64,000 nucleotides of DNA from Tissierella sp. Yu-01 (GTDB lineage: Bacteria > Bacillota > Clostridia > Tissierellales > Tissierellaceae). Both the position numbers and the translations under genes were made by a program. The notes beneath the pieces were generated by a model. That model was not told the origin of the DNA. It did not search any database and worked only from the letters and a program-made list of their open reading frames with translations. This document shows, one piece after another, positions 42,926-52,092 of the stretch. Positions within the stretch are counted from its first letter, which is position 1. Every line of letters begins with the position of its first letter. Where the stretch lies: the NCBI RefSeq assembly GCF_029537395.1, contig NZ_CP120677.1, positions 2,628,566 through 2,692,565 on the forward strand, read 5' to 3'.

Positions 42926-43330
42926 AATAAATTTCCTCCTTTTTACCTCGTATAATCATTCCTAAGGCTTCCATAACTTGCAAGGCTTTATAGTGATTTT
43001 TTGTATTTCCATAAGAACCTCTAGAGGTATGGCATAATAGCTCTTTTTAATTCTCTCATGAATTATTAAATAAGGCTTTATTGACTTATATGGTTCAAAA
43101 CACCATTTTTCTTCAGTGGTAGATTTTAACTCCCCTATTATAGTACCTATTTTATCATTATTATTAATAATATCTACATCTTTTCTAACAATACTTTGCA
43201 GATTAATATCCGAGGTGTAAAAAACATGGTCGTTTTTATTTTCATATTCTTTAATTTTTTCAATTATTCCTGGAACTAATTTTTCTGCTATTTAAAATCA
43301 TATCTATATAATTTACACTTATGTAAAAAA
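42915..43330 (-). pseudogene. decayed gene upstream of nadE, family not recognised
   Basis: On the minus strand a stop-free stretch of 109 codons (43291 to 42965) has no start codon near its beginning. It reads AEKLVPGIIEKIKEYENKND, then HVFYTSDINL and later WCFEPYKSIKPYLIIHERIK. Near its end another frame becomes the protein-like one (ELLCHTSRGSYGNTKNHYKA, then LQVMEALGMIIRGKKEEIYY) and stops at 42915, over the nadE ATG. Upstream, NYIDMILNS in a third frame may be the N-terminal remnant. I read this as a gene broken by at least two frameshifts that was once translationally coupled to nadE. The beginning loosely recalls isochorismatase/nicotinamidase N-termini; this is weak. Confidence 0.55.
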
Positions 43331-43460
43331 TATTTGTAAGTATATTGTATCTATTAGGATAGCAATTGGTAAAATACTTAAATTATGATATATTTTTATA
43401 GTGAATAAAAGATGCATTTGATATAATGGGTGAAGATGTACAATAAGAAAGGTGAATGTT

Positions 43461-43919
43461 TTGGAAATTAGATTAAATAGTTTAGAAGAAACAGAAGACT
43501 TTGGAATTAAAATTGGGAAAGTTTTAAAAAGAGGAGACATACTCTGCTTAAATGGAGATTTAGGTGCTGGTAAAACTACTCTAACCAAATCTATTGGACT
43601 AGGCTTAGGAGTAGAGGATTATATTACTAGTCCAACCTTTGCACTTATTAATCAATATAGTGGAAGAATGCCTGTTTATCATTTTGATGTATATAGGTTG
43701 GAAAATGTAGAAGAGCTATATGATCTAGGCTTTGATGAATACTTTTTTGGTAACGGAGTATGCATAATTGAATGGGCTGATAAAATAAATAGGATGATTC
43801 CTAAAGAAAAAATAGTAATTGATATTGAAAAGGGTAATAATCTAGAAGAAAGAATACTAAAGTTCTCAGGGGATGAAAATCGACTTAAAGAGCTTGAGAA
43901 GGAGTTGAAATTGAATTGA
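43461..43919 (+). CDS. tsaE: tRNA threonylcarbamoyladenosine biosynthesis ATPase TsaE
   Basis: A P-loop ATPase that drives turnover of the TsaBD complex in t6A synthesis. The 152-residue protein has Walker A GDLGAGKTTLTKSIG, then SPTFALINQY and the Walker-B-like VYHFDVYRLENVEEL, and the C-terminal CIIEWADKI. I place the start at TTG 43461, five bases after AAAGGTGA; GTG 43452 lies inside that site. The next gene overlaps it by four bases, so tsaE, tsaB, rimI and tsaD form one operon. Confidence 0.95.
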   Translation: MEIRLNSLEETEDFGIKIGKVLKRGDILCLNGDLGAGKTTLTKSIGLGLGVEDYITSPTFALINQYSGRMPVYHFDVYRLENVEELYDLGFDEYFFGNGVCIIEWADKINRMIPKEKIVIDIEKGNNLEERILKFSGDENRLKELEKELKLN

Positions 43920-44614
43920 AGGTATTAGGGTTAGACACATCTACACTCATGACCACATGTGGTGTAATCCATGGGGACAAATTAATTGGAGAATATTCCT
44001 TAAGTCAGGATATGAGTCATTCTGAAAAATTGGTTCCTATGATAAAGGAAGTTCTTGAAGGTTTAAATTTAACAATAAATGATATAGATATATTTGGAGT
44101 TGCAACGGGTCCAGGTTCTTTTACGGGACTTAGAATAGGTTTGGCAACAGTAAAGGCTTTTGCACATCTAACTAACAAACCCATAGTGGGAGTATCTACA
44201 TTAGAAGCATTAGCATTTAATTTACCATATAATGATATTGTTGTACCCATGATAGATGCAAGACGTGATAGAGTTTATACAGCAATTTATAAATGGGAAG
44301 GTAATTCTTTAGAGGCTATTTTAGAGCCTTGTATTTTAGAGGTTGAGGAATTATTGGACATATTAGATAGGGATTATAATAATATTGTGGTAAATGGAGA
44401 TGGAAGTATAGTATTTAGGGATATAATATATGATAGATTAAAAGGGAAAGTTAGATTCTCAACAACTGGTCAAAATATGTGTAAGGCATCCAGTATATGT
44501 GAATTAGCATTGCTTAAATATAATAAAAATGAAGTTGATGATTTTTATACATTGGCTCCAGATTATTTAATTGAGACTCAGGCTCAAAGGGAATTAAGAG
44601 AAAGAGGGAAATAA
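43916..44614 (+). CDS. tsaB: tRNA threonylcarbamoyladenosine biosynthesis protein TsaB
   Basis: Inactive paralogue of TsaD that serves as its scaffold. The 232-residue protein starts at TTG 43916, overlapping the tsaE stop as TTGA. It has the ASKHA-like GLDTSTLMTTCGVI, the LSQDMSHSEKLVPMIKEVL segment and VATGPGSFTGLRIGLATVK, which are typical of TsaB. It lacks the metal-binding HxxxH of TsaD. AAGGAG is 10 bases upstream of the start. Confidence 0.95.
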   Translation: MKVLGLDTSTLMTTCGVIHGDKLIGEYSLSQDMSHSEKLVPMIKEVLEGLNLTINDIDIFGVATGPGSFTGLRIGLATVKAFAHLTNKPIVGVSTLEALAFNLPYNDIVVPMIDARRDRVYTAIYKWEGNSLEAILEPCILEVEELLDILDRDYNNIVVNGDGSIVFRDIIYDRLKGKVRFSTTGQNMCKASSICELALLKYNKNEVDDFYTLAPDYLIETQAQRELRERGK

Positions 44615-44617
44615 AAT

Positions 44618-45067
44618 ATGAAAGTCATCTTACGAGAAATGGAATTAGAAGACTTAGATCAAATTATGGAGATAGAAAATGAAGCCTTTACAACACCTTG
44701 GTCTAGAAATGCATTTACTATGGAGATTACAGATAATTTACTGGCTAAATATATAATTGCAGAGGTTGATGGCAAGGTGGCAGGTTATGCTGGGATATGG
44801 CTTATAATAGACGAAGGGCATATTACGAATATTGCTGTTAAGAAGGAATATCAGGGACAAGGCATTGGAAAATATCTTATTATGGGCTTAATTGATTATT
44901 GTAAAAAACAAAGTATTATAAATATGACCTTAGAAGTGAGAAAATCAAATACTATAGCTCAGAATTTATATAAGAAATATGGATTTATAGATTGTGGAAT
45001 CAGACCAAATTATTATGCTGATGACCATGAAGATGCAGTTATTATGTGGAAAACTATAGAAGATTAG
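44618..45067 (+). CDS. rimI: ribosomal protein S18-alanine N-acetyltransferase
   Basis: A 149-residue GNAT acetyltransferase that acetylates the N-terminus of ribosomal protein S18. The acetyl-CoA site is [20 protein letters not shown] (the Q/RxxGxG/A motif), and the N-terminus has [20 protein letters not shown], typical of RimI. The C-terminal [17 protein letters not shown] is also characteristic. It lies in the tsa operon, three bases behind tsaB, as is common. Confidence 0.94.
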   Translation: MKVILREMELEDLDQIMEIENEAFTTPWSRNAFTMEITDNLLAKYIIAEVDGKVAGYAGIWLIIDEGHITNIAVKKEYQGQGIGKYLIMGLIDYCKKQSIINMTLEVRKSNTIAQNLYKKYGFIDCGIRPNYYADDHEDAVIMWKTIED

Positions 45068-45078
45068 AGGTGGTAAGA

Positions 45079-46083
45079 ATGTTAACATTAGCAATAGAGA
45101 CTTCCTGCGATGAAACCTCCTGTGCAGTTGTTAAAGATGGCAGGGAGGTTTTATCTAATATAATTTCCTCGCAAATTGAGATTCATAAGAAGTTTGGAGG
45201 GGTTGTACCAGAGATAGCCTCAAGAAAACATATAGAAAGTATAGACAATATACTTCAAGAAGCTCTTGATACTGCAGGGGTGACATTTAAGGATATAGAT
45301 TTAATAGCTGTTACACAAGGTCCTGGACTAGTTGGCGCATTGTTGGTAGGACTATCAACAGCTAAAGCACTTGCATATGGACTAGATATACCAATTATAG
45401 GTGTTAATCATATAGAAGGGCATGTATGTGCAAACTTTATAGAGCATAAGGAGCTAGAACCTCCATTTACTTGCCTTATTGTATCAGGAGGACATACCTA
45501 TTTAGTACAGGCTAATGAATATACCGATTACGAATTAATAGGTAGGACAAGAGACGATGCTGCAGGTGAGGCATTTGATAAAGTGGCACGATCCATCGGA
45601 CTTCCATATCCAGGAGGACCCCATATAGACAAAATGGCTAAGGTAGGAAATAAAGATGCAATTGACTTTCCAAGGGTAATTATCGATGAACATACCTATG
45701 ATTTTAGCTTTAGTGGACTAAAAACAGCAGTATTAAATCATTTAAATCAGTCAAAACAAAAAGGCGAAGAGATAGTAGTAGAGGATGTAGCAGCAAGTTT
45801 TCAACAAGCAGTTTTGGATGTACTTGTGGATAAGTCCTTTAGATTGGCTAAGGAAAGAAACCAAGACAAGATTGTCATAGCAGGTGGAGTTGCTGCAAAT
45901 GAAGGTTTAAGAACAATGATGAAGGAAAGAGGAAAAAAAGAAGGTATACAGATTTATTATCCATCAAGAGTTCTTTGTACAGACAATGCGGCTATGATAG
46001 GAGCTGCTGGATATTATAATTATATAAATGGTAAGGTATCAGACTTAGGAATGAATGTTATGCCTAATTTAGACATAAAATGA
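45079..46083 (+). CDS. tsaD: tRNA N6-adenosine threonylcarbamoyltransferase TsaD
   Basis: Transfers the threonylcarbamoyl group to A37 of ANN-decoding tRNAs. The 334-residue protein has the ASKHA start [15 protein letters not shown], the iron/zinc-binding His111 and His115 in [37 protein letters not shown] and the C-terminal [12 protein letters not shown] and CTDNAAMIG. The start is ATG 45079 after AGAGGTGGT; upstream codons in frame lie within rimI. It ends the operon; a DnaA-box-like cluster follows. Confidence 0.97.
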   Translation: MLTLAIETSCDETSCAVVKDGREVLSNIISSQIEIHKKFGGVVPEIASRKHIESIDNILQEALDTAGVTFKDIDLIAVTQGPGLVGALLVGLSTAKALAYGLDIPIIGVNHIEGHVCANFIEHKELEPPFTCLIVSGGHTYLVQANEYTDYELIGRTRDDAAGEAFDKVARSIGLPYPGGPHIDKMAKVGNKDAIDFPRVIIDEHTYDFSFSGLKTAVLNHLNQSKQKGEEIVVEDVAASFQQAVLDVLVDKSFRLAKERNQDKIVIAGGVAANEGLRTMMKERGKKEGIQIYYPSRVLCTDNAAMIGAAGYYNYINGKVSDLGMNVMPNLDIK

Positions 46084-46102
46084 TATTTATAAACAATTCT
46101 TT

Positions 46103-46249
46103 CCTCACATTATCCACAAAGGAGTAATAATAAACAAGCAAAAACTGTGGATAATGTGGGAAAGGACAAGGAAAATCTAAGAAATAAGCATATAACATGG
46201 GGATAACCTTGTGGACAATGTTAATAACTTGTTGACTTTATGTGGATTT
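46103..46249. promoter_or_regulatory. inverted DnaA-box-like cluster between converging genes
   Basis: TTATCCACA (46110-46118) and TGTGGATAA (46146-46154) are consensus DnaA boxes facing each other inside a 19-bp inverted repeat with one mismatch (CACATTATCCACA / TGTGGATAATGTG in the core). Further near-matches are TGGGGATAA (46198), TGTGGACAA (46210) and TGTGGATTT (46241). It fills the gap between tsaD and the ABC-F gene. No T-run follows the repeat, so a terminator is not the obvious reading. Confidence 0.65.
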
Positions 46250-48157
46250 TTATTCTGTAAGTCCAATCCACTTGTCGTATAATTCATTTAATTTATTCTC
46301 ATATTCTTCTCTTTTCATTGATAATTCGACAACTTTTTCGTGGTTTTCATAGAATTTTGGATCGCAAAGCATATTATCAATCTCTTCTATGCTTATTTCT
46401 AAATAATTTATTTCTTCTTCCATTTCTTTGATTTGCTTCTTTCTATGTCGTTGAATTTGTTGTAGTTCTTTTTCTTTTTTCTTCTCAATTTTTATCTGGG
46501 TTTTGGTTTTACCCGTATCCTCATCTTCCTCATATATTATTTCATTCTTCTTTTCCAAGTAATAATCATAATTACCTACATATTCTTTTATTCCATCAGA
46601 TGTTAATTCTATGATTTTAGTAGTGACTCTATTAAGGAAATATCTATCATGGGATATTACAAAAACAGTGCCCTCATAGTCAAGAAGAGCATCTTCTAAA
46701 ACTTCCTTTGAGTCTATATCCAAATGATTAGTAGGCTCGTCCATAAGTAGGAAATTCGCCTTTGAAAGCATTAACTTAAGAAGTGCCAATCTTCCTTTTT
46801 CACCACCACTAAGATCTTTAATCTCCTTGAAAATGTCATCTCCTACAAATAGGAATTGACTTAAAATAGTTCTAATATCGTAGTGAGTTAGACTTGGATT
46901 TTCATCCCATATTTCATCTATTATTGTTTTATCATGGTTTAACTTGTCCATTTCTTGGTCAAAATAACCTGGATATACATGGTGTCCTAACTTAACAATT
47001 CCATCATCTTTTTCAATTTGTCCTAAAATAATCTTAAATAGAGTTGTCTTCCCAACACCATTAGGACCTATAAGTCCTACTCGTTCGCCCTTATATACAT
47101 AAAAATTAATATCCTTTAAAAGCTCCAGACTTCCAAAGGATTTACATATACTCTCCACTTTTAGAACGTCATTTCCCGATTTTATTGAAGGTTGGAATTT
47201 GAATCTTGTTTTCTTTGCCTCAGATTGTTTTTCGATTACCTTCATTTTATCAAGTAGCTTTTGTCTGCTTTGCGCCTGCTTTATATATCTGGCTCCACCG
47301 TAATTCATGAATCTAGAGATGATTTCTTCCTGCCTCTTAATTTCCTTTTGCTGATCTTCATATTGTTTTTTTAGCAAATCCAAATCCCTTTTTCTTTGTA
47401 CCATAAATTTTGAGTAATTCGTATTATAGATATTTAGCTTTTTGTTTTCTAAGTAGAATATTCGATTAGCCACATTATCTAAAAAGTACCTATCATGGGA
47501 GATAATTAAAGCAGATCCTTTATAATCTCTTAGGTATTTCTCTAACCAGGATATTGCATCTATATCTAAATGGTTAGTTGGTTCGTCTAACAGTAGCAGT
47601 TTGGGTTTAGTTAAAAGAAGTTTTGCAAGGTATAACCTTGATTTTTGACCTCCACTTAGAACATTAACACTCTTGTCCAAATCAACATCATCAAAACCTA
47701 GGCCCTTTAGTACACCTTTTATCTCTGATTTATATCCATAACCGTTTTTTTCTACAAACCTCTCTGATAATTGACCATACTCTTCCATTAATTTATTGAG
47801 CTCTTCAGATTCACCCTTGGTACTTAATCTTGATATTTTTTTCTCAAGATCTCTTATATCCTCTTCCATTTTTATTAATTCATTAAAGACCTCTAGACAT
47901 TCATCAAATATTGACTTTTCACTATCTATTTTAATATGCTGCTTTAAATATCCAATTTTGATATCTTTCTGTATATAGATTTCTCCAGAATCTTTATTAA
48001 TTTCTCCTGATAATATATTAAATAGTGTCGTCTTACCTGTACCATTAAGACCTATAACACCAATTAAATCTCCATCTTCTACGTTAAAGCTTATACCATC
48101 CAATATAGTATCAACTATATATGATTTAGTTATATTGCTGCATGACAGGATTGGCAT
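46250..48157 (-). CDS. ABC-F family ATPase (YdiF-like)
   Basis: A 635-residue protein with two ABC ATPase domains and no membrane part, so it belongs to the ABC-F group that acts on ribosomes. Domain 1 has GLNGTGKTTLFNIL and LSGGQKSRLYLAKLLL with DEPTNHLDIDAI; domain 2 has GPNGVGKTTLFKII and LSGGEKGRLALLKLML with DEPTNHLDID. The linker (about 240-320) is rich in charged helices, and a C-terminal coiled coil is visible (about 540-630). The gene order tsaD-ABC-F-rex matches Bacillus ydiF. The start follows AGGAGGAACAATT. Confidence 0.94.
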   Translation of the reverse strand: MPILSCSNITKSYIVDTILDGISFNVEDGDLIGVIGLNGTGKTTLFNILSGEINKDSGEIYIQKDIKIGYLKQHIKIDSEKSIFDECLEVFNELIKMEEDIRDLEKKISRLSTKGESEELNKLMEEYGQLSERFVEKNGYGYKSEIKGVLKGLGFDDVDLDKSVNVLSGGQKSRLYLAKLLLTKPKLLLLDEPTNHLDIDAISWLEKYLRDYKGSALIISHDRYFLDNVANRIFYLENKKLNIYNTNYSKFMVQRKRDLDLLKKQYEDQQKEIKRQEEIISRFMNYGGARYIKQAQSRQKLLDKMKVIEKQSEAKKTRFKFQPSIKSGNDVLKVESICKSFGSLELLKDINFYVYKGERVGLIGPNGVGKTTLFKIILGQIEKDDGIVKLGHHVYPGYFDQEMDKLNHDKTIIDEIWDENPSLTHYDIRTILSQFLFVGDDIFKEIKDLSGGEKGRLALLKLMLSKANFLLMDEPTNHLDIDSKEVLEDALLDYEGTVFVISHDRYFLNRVTTKIIELTSDGIKEYVGNYDYYLEKKNEIIYEEDEDTGKTKTQIKIEKKKEKELQQIQRHRKKQIKEMEEEINYLEISIEEIDNMLCDPKFYENHEKVVELSMKREEYENKLNELYDKWIGLTE

Positions 48158-48194
48158 AATTGTTCCTCCTAACTAATAATCTACTTCAATTGTA

Positions 48195-48228
48195 TCAAAA
48201 AAAATACTCCATTGATAGTATGGAGTAT
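48195..48228 (-). terminator. terminator of the small Cys protein gene
   Basis: ATACTCCAT / ATGGAGTAT with a 7-base loop; on the minus strand the hairpin is followed by TTTTTTTGATAC. It separates the small gene from the ABC-F gene. Confidence 0.8.
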
Positions 48229-48441
48229 CTAAGATTTGAATTCATTGTCCATAGACATTGAGGTAAGTACTTTGTCAATCAAGTCTAAAGAACATGTTCC
48301 TTTTTGAGTATAATGTTTACAGTTTGTGCAATTTTCATATCGTTCTTCATAGCTACTGGTAAGAGTATGACTTTCATCTCTATTTGAGCTATATTCGTCG
48401 CAATATAGAGCTATTTTTCTTAGTTGTTCCTTACTTGCCAT
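48229..48441 (-). CDS. small cysteine-containing protein of unknown function
   Basis: A 70-residue protein with CTNCKHYTQKGTC in its middle, a pattern that could bind a metal, and an additional Cys near residue 14. The family is unknown to me; short proteins of this kind with a CxxC-x7-C pattern are common in Clostridia. AAGGAGG precedes the ATG by eight bases and a clear terminator follows the stop, so it is a real, independently transcribed gene. It lies between the ABC-F and rex genes. Confidence 0.75.
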   Translation of the reverse strand: MASKEQLRKIALYCDEYSSNRDESHTLTSSYEERYENCTNCKHYTQKGTCSLDLIDKVLTSMSMDNEFKS

Positions 48442-48518
48442 AATGAACCTCCTTGAAATATTGAGGAAACTAATATTAATATTTACAATGTTAAGAAAAA
48501 TATTCCCATTGTATTAAA

Positions 48519-48547
48519 TTGACATAAATTTAACCCAATGCTATAAT
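48519..48547 (+). promoter_or_regulatory. sigma-A promoter of rex
   Basis: TTGACA (48519-48524), 17 bp spacer, TATAAT (48542-48547), 31 bp before the rex start codon. Both hexamers are consensus. Confidence 0.88.
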
Positions 48548-48578
48548 AACATATAGGAGAAGAGGTGGTGATATAAAC

Positions 48579-49217
48579 ATGGATAGAGATTCACAAATCT
48601 CAGCAACGGTCATTAGAAGATTGCCGAAATATCATAGGTATTTATCAGATCTTCAAGATAAAGGAATAAATAGAATTTCATCTCAGGAATTAAGCAATTT
48701 AACTGGTTTTACAGCGTCTCAAATTAGGCAGGATTTGAATAACTTTGGCGGTTTTGGTCAGCAGGGATATGGTTATAACGTTGATGACTTACACAGAGAA
48801 CTAGGAAAGATATTGGGACTTGATAAAAATTATACTGCAGTAATTACTGGAACTGGTAATTTAGGTCAGGCAATTGCAAATTACAAAGGAATTGAAGATG
48901 CTGGTTTTAAAGTAGTATCATTATTTGATAGAAACCCAAAGATGATTGGATTGAAAATTCGAGACATTGAAGTTCGTGACATAGATAATTTAGAAAATTT
49001 TGTAGAAGAAAATAATGTTGATATTGGTATAATAACTGTACCAAAGGAAGGTGCTCAACCTATTGCAGATAGATTAGTAAAAGCTGGAATCAAGGGAATA
49101 TGGAATTTTGCACCATGTGATCTAGTTGTACCGGAAGACGTTATAGTTGAAAATGTACGACTTAACGAGAGTATTCTGATATTATCATATTTTCTCAAGA
49201 ACTTGGAGAATAAATAA
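48579..49217 (+). CDS. rex: redox-sensing transcriptional repressor Rex
   Basis: A 212-residue repressor that senses the NADH/NAD+ ratio and controls fermentative genes. The N-terminal winged helix (ISATVIRRLPKYHRYLSDLQ region and TGFTASQIRQDLNNFGGFG) binds DNA; the Rossmann domain has ITGTGNLGQAIANY near residue 90 and LFDRNPKMIG. The C-terminal helix swaps between subunits in the family. A consensus promoter and AGAGGTGGTGATAT lie upstream. No clear Rex operator is visible in front of it. Confidence 0.96.
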   Translation: MDRDSQISATVIRRLPKYHRYLSDLQDKGINRISSQELSNLTGFTASQIRQDLNNFGGFGQQGYGYNVDDLHRELGKILGLDKNYTAVITGTGNLGQAIANYKGIEDAGFKVVSLFDRNPKMIGLKIRDIEVRDIDNLENFVEENNVDIGIITVPKEGAQPIADRLVKAGIKGIWNFAPCDLVVPEDVIVENVRLNESILILSYFLKNLENK

Positions 49218-49251
49218 TAAAATTAAAACAAATAAGAATATACCAATATAG

Positions 49252-49305
49252 AGCACACCTTAGTTTAAACGGGGATAACCTTGACCTTTTAAATTAAGGT
49301 GTGCT
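49252..49305 (+). other. long hairpin between rex and gdhA
   Basis: AGCACACCTTAGTTTAAA (49252-49269) pairs with TTTAAATTAAGGTGTGCT (49288-49305) over 18 bp with one mismatch. The 18-base loop contains GGGGATAACCTTG, a 13-mer also found at 46199-46211. No T-run follows. It could be a processed leader structure or protein-binding site for gdhA; I cannot decide. Confidence 0.55.
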
Positions 49306-49335
49306 TAAGTATAAGAAGAAAAGGGAGTTGGTATA

Positions 49336-50601
49336 ATGACAAAGGAAGTATTAAATCCATTGGAAAATGCGCAATTGCAGATTAAATCAGCATGTGAAGT
49401 TTTAGGATTAGAACCAGCTGTATACGAGTTGCTGAAAGAACCACAAAGGGTTATAGAAATATCAATACCTGTTAAAATGGATGATGGAAGTATTAAGGTA
49501 TTTAAGGGATATAGATCATTACACAATGATGCAGTTGGGCCAGGTAAAGGTGGCATTAGGTTCCACCCTGGGGTCAATATGGATGAAGTTAAAGCCTTGT
49601 CCATTTGGATGACCTTTAAATGCTGTGTAACAGGTATTCCATATGGTGGAGGCAAAGGTGGAGTCACTGTAGATCCTCAAACTCTTTCCAAAGCCGAATT
49701 AGAAAGATTGTCGAGAGGGTATATACAAGGCCTTCATAAATATTTAGGAGAAAAAATAGATGTGCCTGCTCCTGATGTAAATACAAATGGTCAAATAATG
49801 GCATGGATGACTGATGAATATATCAAACTAACAGGAGACCAATCAGTCGGTGTTATAACTGGAAAACCAGTGGAATGGGGCGGCTCAAAAGGAAGAAATG
49901 AAGCAACTGGTTTTGGTGTTGCAGTGGTATCTAGAGAATTCGCTAAGAAATATGGAATAGATATTAGTGGTGCAAAGGTTGCTATTCAAGGCTTTGGTAA
50001 TGTAGGAAGCTTTACTGTTAAAAATGTTCAAGGTCAAGGTGCTAAAATAGTTGCATTAGCTGAATGGGCAAGAGAAGTAGGCACATATGCATTGTATAAT
50101 GAAGATGGACTTGATTATGAAGATTTAGCTAAATACATGAAAGAGCACAGAAATTTAGTTAATTATCCAAATGCTAAAATGATCACATTAGATGATTTCT
50201 GGCAGCTTGATGTAGATATTTTAATTCCTGCAGCATTAGAGAACGCTATAACGGCGGAAGTAGCAGAGAAAGTTAATGCTAAGATTATATGTGAAGCAGC
50301 AAATGGACCTATAACTCCTGATGCTGATGAAATATTAAATAGAAGAGAGATTCCAGTATCTCCTGATATTCTCACTAACTCAGGTGGAGTTACCGTATCA
50401 TATTTTGAATGGGTGCAAAACTTATATGGGTATTACTGGACTGAAGAAGAAGTAGTTGAAAAACAAGAGCGTGCAATGATAGATGCATTTAATGCAATAT
50501 GGAAAATAAGAGAAGAGTACAATGTACCGATGAGAAAAGCAACTTATATGCATTCGGTAAAGAAAGTTGCAGATGTAATGAAATTAAGAGGATGGTATTA
50601 A
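49336..50601 (+). CDS. gdhA: NAD(P)-dependent glutamate dehydrogenase
   Basis: Interconverts glutamate and 2-oxoglutarate with ammonia, central to amino-acid fermentation. The 421-residue length matches the hexameric clostridial type. The substrate site is GPGKGGIRFHPGVNMDEVKA, and the catalytic lysine region is PYGGGKGGVTVDP; the Asp follows in VPAPDVNTNGQIMAWMTDEY. The nucleotide site is IQGFGNVGSFTV. AAGGGAGTTGG precedes the ATG. It follows the redox regulator gene rex and a long hairpin, so redox control is plausible but not shown. Confidence 0.95.
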   Translation: MTKEVLNPLENAQLQIKSACEVLGLEPAVYELLKEPQRVIEISIPVKMDDGSIKVFKGYRSLHNDAVGPGKGGIRFHPGVNMDEVKALSIWMTFKCCVTGIPYGGGKGGVTVDPQTLSKAELERLSRGYIQGLHKYLGEKIDVPAPDVNTNGQIMAWMTDEYIKLTGDQSVGVITGKPVEWGGSKGRNEATGFGVAVVSREFAKKYGIDISGAKVAIQGFGNVGSFTVKNVQGQGAKIVALAEWAREVGTYALYNEDGLDYEDLAKYMKEHRNLVNYPNAKMITLDDFWQLDVDILIPAALENAITAEVAEKVNAKIICEAANGPITPDADEILNRREIPVSPDILTNSGGVTVSYFEWVQNLYGYYWTEEEVVEKQERAMIDAFNAIWKIREEYNVPMRKATYMHSVKKVADVMKLRGWY

Positions 50602-50604
50602 AAT

Positions 50605-50631
50605 GGGCTGGTCGAAAGACCAGCTTTTTTT
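50605..50631 (+). terminator. intrinsic terminator after gdhA
   Basis: GGGCTGGTC / GACCAGCTT with a GAAA loop, then TTTTTT. The rest of the 220 bp ahead of the exporter gene shows nothing distinctive. Confidence 0.88.
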
Positions 50632-50849
50632 ATATAAAATAATTAAATATCTTGCAGTAATTTTTTCCCTATTAACGTTATTATAAATGAAATAGTGTGT
50701 TTTTATTTAGTAATTCTTAAATATTCCTTAAGTATTCCAGTTACCTATTGAAATAAATGCAAAAGATATGTAATATAGAGGAGTATATTCTATAATTTGG
50801 TAAATTGTTAATTTTACTAAAATTTTATATAAGAAAGGAAGCATTGTAT

Positions 50850-52091
50850 ATGAAGAAAAAGAAAAAAGTATTGATTATTACTGTGGTTATAATTGCAATA
50901 TTAGGGATTTCAGGAGCAAATATAGCAATTAAGAGTAAAAAATCTAATGTAACGATGGTCCAGACTACTCCTATCCTAAGAGAGGATATAGAATCCCGTA
51001 TACAATCAACTGGAACAATATTTTCTATGGATAAAAGAGATGTCATATCAGATGTAGAAGAAAAAATTGAAAAGATACACGTTCAAGAAGGAGATAAGGT
51101 AGAAAAAGAACAAATATTAATGGAACTAGATAAAACTGATATTCTTTATAGAATTAAAGATTCAAAGTTAAGACTTTCTATTGAGATGGAAGGATTGAAA
51201 CAATTAGAGCAAGAAGGAAGTAAGGAATTTGAAATTCAATTATCCAATGCAAAAATAAGATATGAAGATGCAAAAAATACATATGAGAGAAATATGGAGT
51301 TATATGAAGAAGGTATAATTACTAAAGTGGAATTTGAAAAGTCTAAGGATGATATGGATCAACTTTACAATGATTATCTTTTAGCAGAGGATAGATTAAA
51401 AAATTCTAATCGTGATAATGAAGTGACTATTCAGAAACAAAAAATCGAGTTAGCTAGAATAGAAGTAGAAAAGTTAGAAAAGGAATTACAAAACTATACA
51501 ATAAAAAGCCCTATTACAGGAACTATTGTAGATACTAATATTTCAGAAAGTGGCATCATTAAATCTCATACGACTTTGATGTCTATTCAAGATTTAGAAC
51601 ACTTAGAAATCATATTGGATATTAATGAATATGATGCTAGCAAAATTGAAGTAGGTGATCCTGTAGAGATTACAGGGGATTCATTTGAAGGTAAAGTATA
51701 TGAAGGAGAAATAAAATATGTAGGTTCCATTGCCAAATCATCGGAACAAGGGCAAAGCAATGAAAATGTAGTAGAGGTAAAAGTAGACATTAAGAACAAT
51801 GACGAATTTTTAAAACCTGGTTTTTCTGCAAAAGTTGATATTTTAACAGATAAGAAAGTTGACGCTTTATCTGTACCCTATGAAGCTATATTCACTAAAA
51901 AAGGTGGAGAAAAAGTCATATTTACCGTAAGTGAAGAGGGCATTGTAAAGGAGCATACAATAAAAACTGGCATAAGTAGTAACTTTAGCATAGAAGTTAT
52001 AGGTAGTATAGAAGAGGGCAGCACTGTAATTTTAAATCCTACAGAAGAAATTAAGGACGGAGACCAAGTTATAGCGGACAAGGTGATGTAA
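50850..52091 (+). CDS. HlyD/MacA-type membrane fusion (adaptor) protein
   Basis: A 413-residue adaptor of an ABC exporter. One N-terminal membrane anchor (about residues 7-26, [20 protein letters not shown]) precedes a biotinyl-lipoyl-like hairpin half ([20 protein letters not shown]), a long coiled coil (about 95-200) and the second half ([20 protein letters not shown]), then beta-barrel domains. The start is ATG 50850 after AAAGGAAG; the frame extends upstream without a site. It forms an operon with the ATPase and permease that follow. Confidence 0.9.
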   Translation: MKKKKKVLIITVVIIAILGISGANIAIKSKKSNVTMVQTTPILREDIESRIQSTGTIFSMDKRDVISDVEEKIEKIHVQEGDKVEKEQILMELDKTDILYRIKDSKLRLSIEMEGLKQLEQEGSKEFEIQLSNAKIRYEDAKNTYERNMELYEEGIITKVEFEKSKDDMDQLYNDYLLAEDRLKNSNRDNEVTIQKQKIELARIEVEKLEKELQNYTIKSPITGTIVDTNISESGIIKSHTTLMSIQDLEHLEIILDINEYDASKIEVGDPVEITGDSFEGKVYEGEIKYVGSIAKSSEQGQSNENVVEVKVDIKNNDEFLKPGFSAKVDILTDKKVDALSVPYEAIFTKKGGEKVIFTVSEEGIVKEHTIKTGISSNFSIEVIGSIEEGSTVILNPTEEIKDGDQVIADKVM

Positions 52092-52092
52092 T

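Noticed and set aside
46103-46160. Simple terminator between tsaD and the ABC-F gene
   Set aside because: The inverted repeat has a 27-base loop and no T-run on either side, and its arms are DnaA-box consensus sequences.
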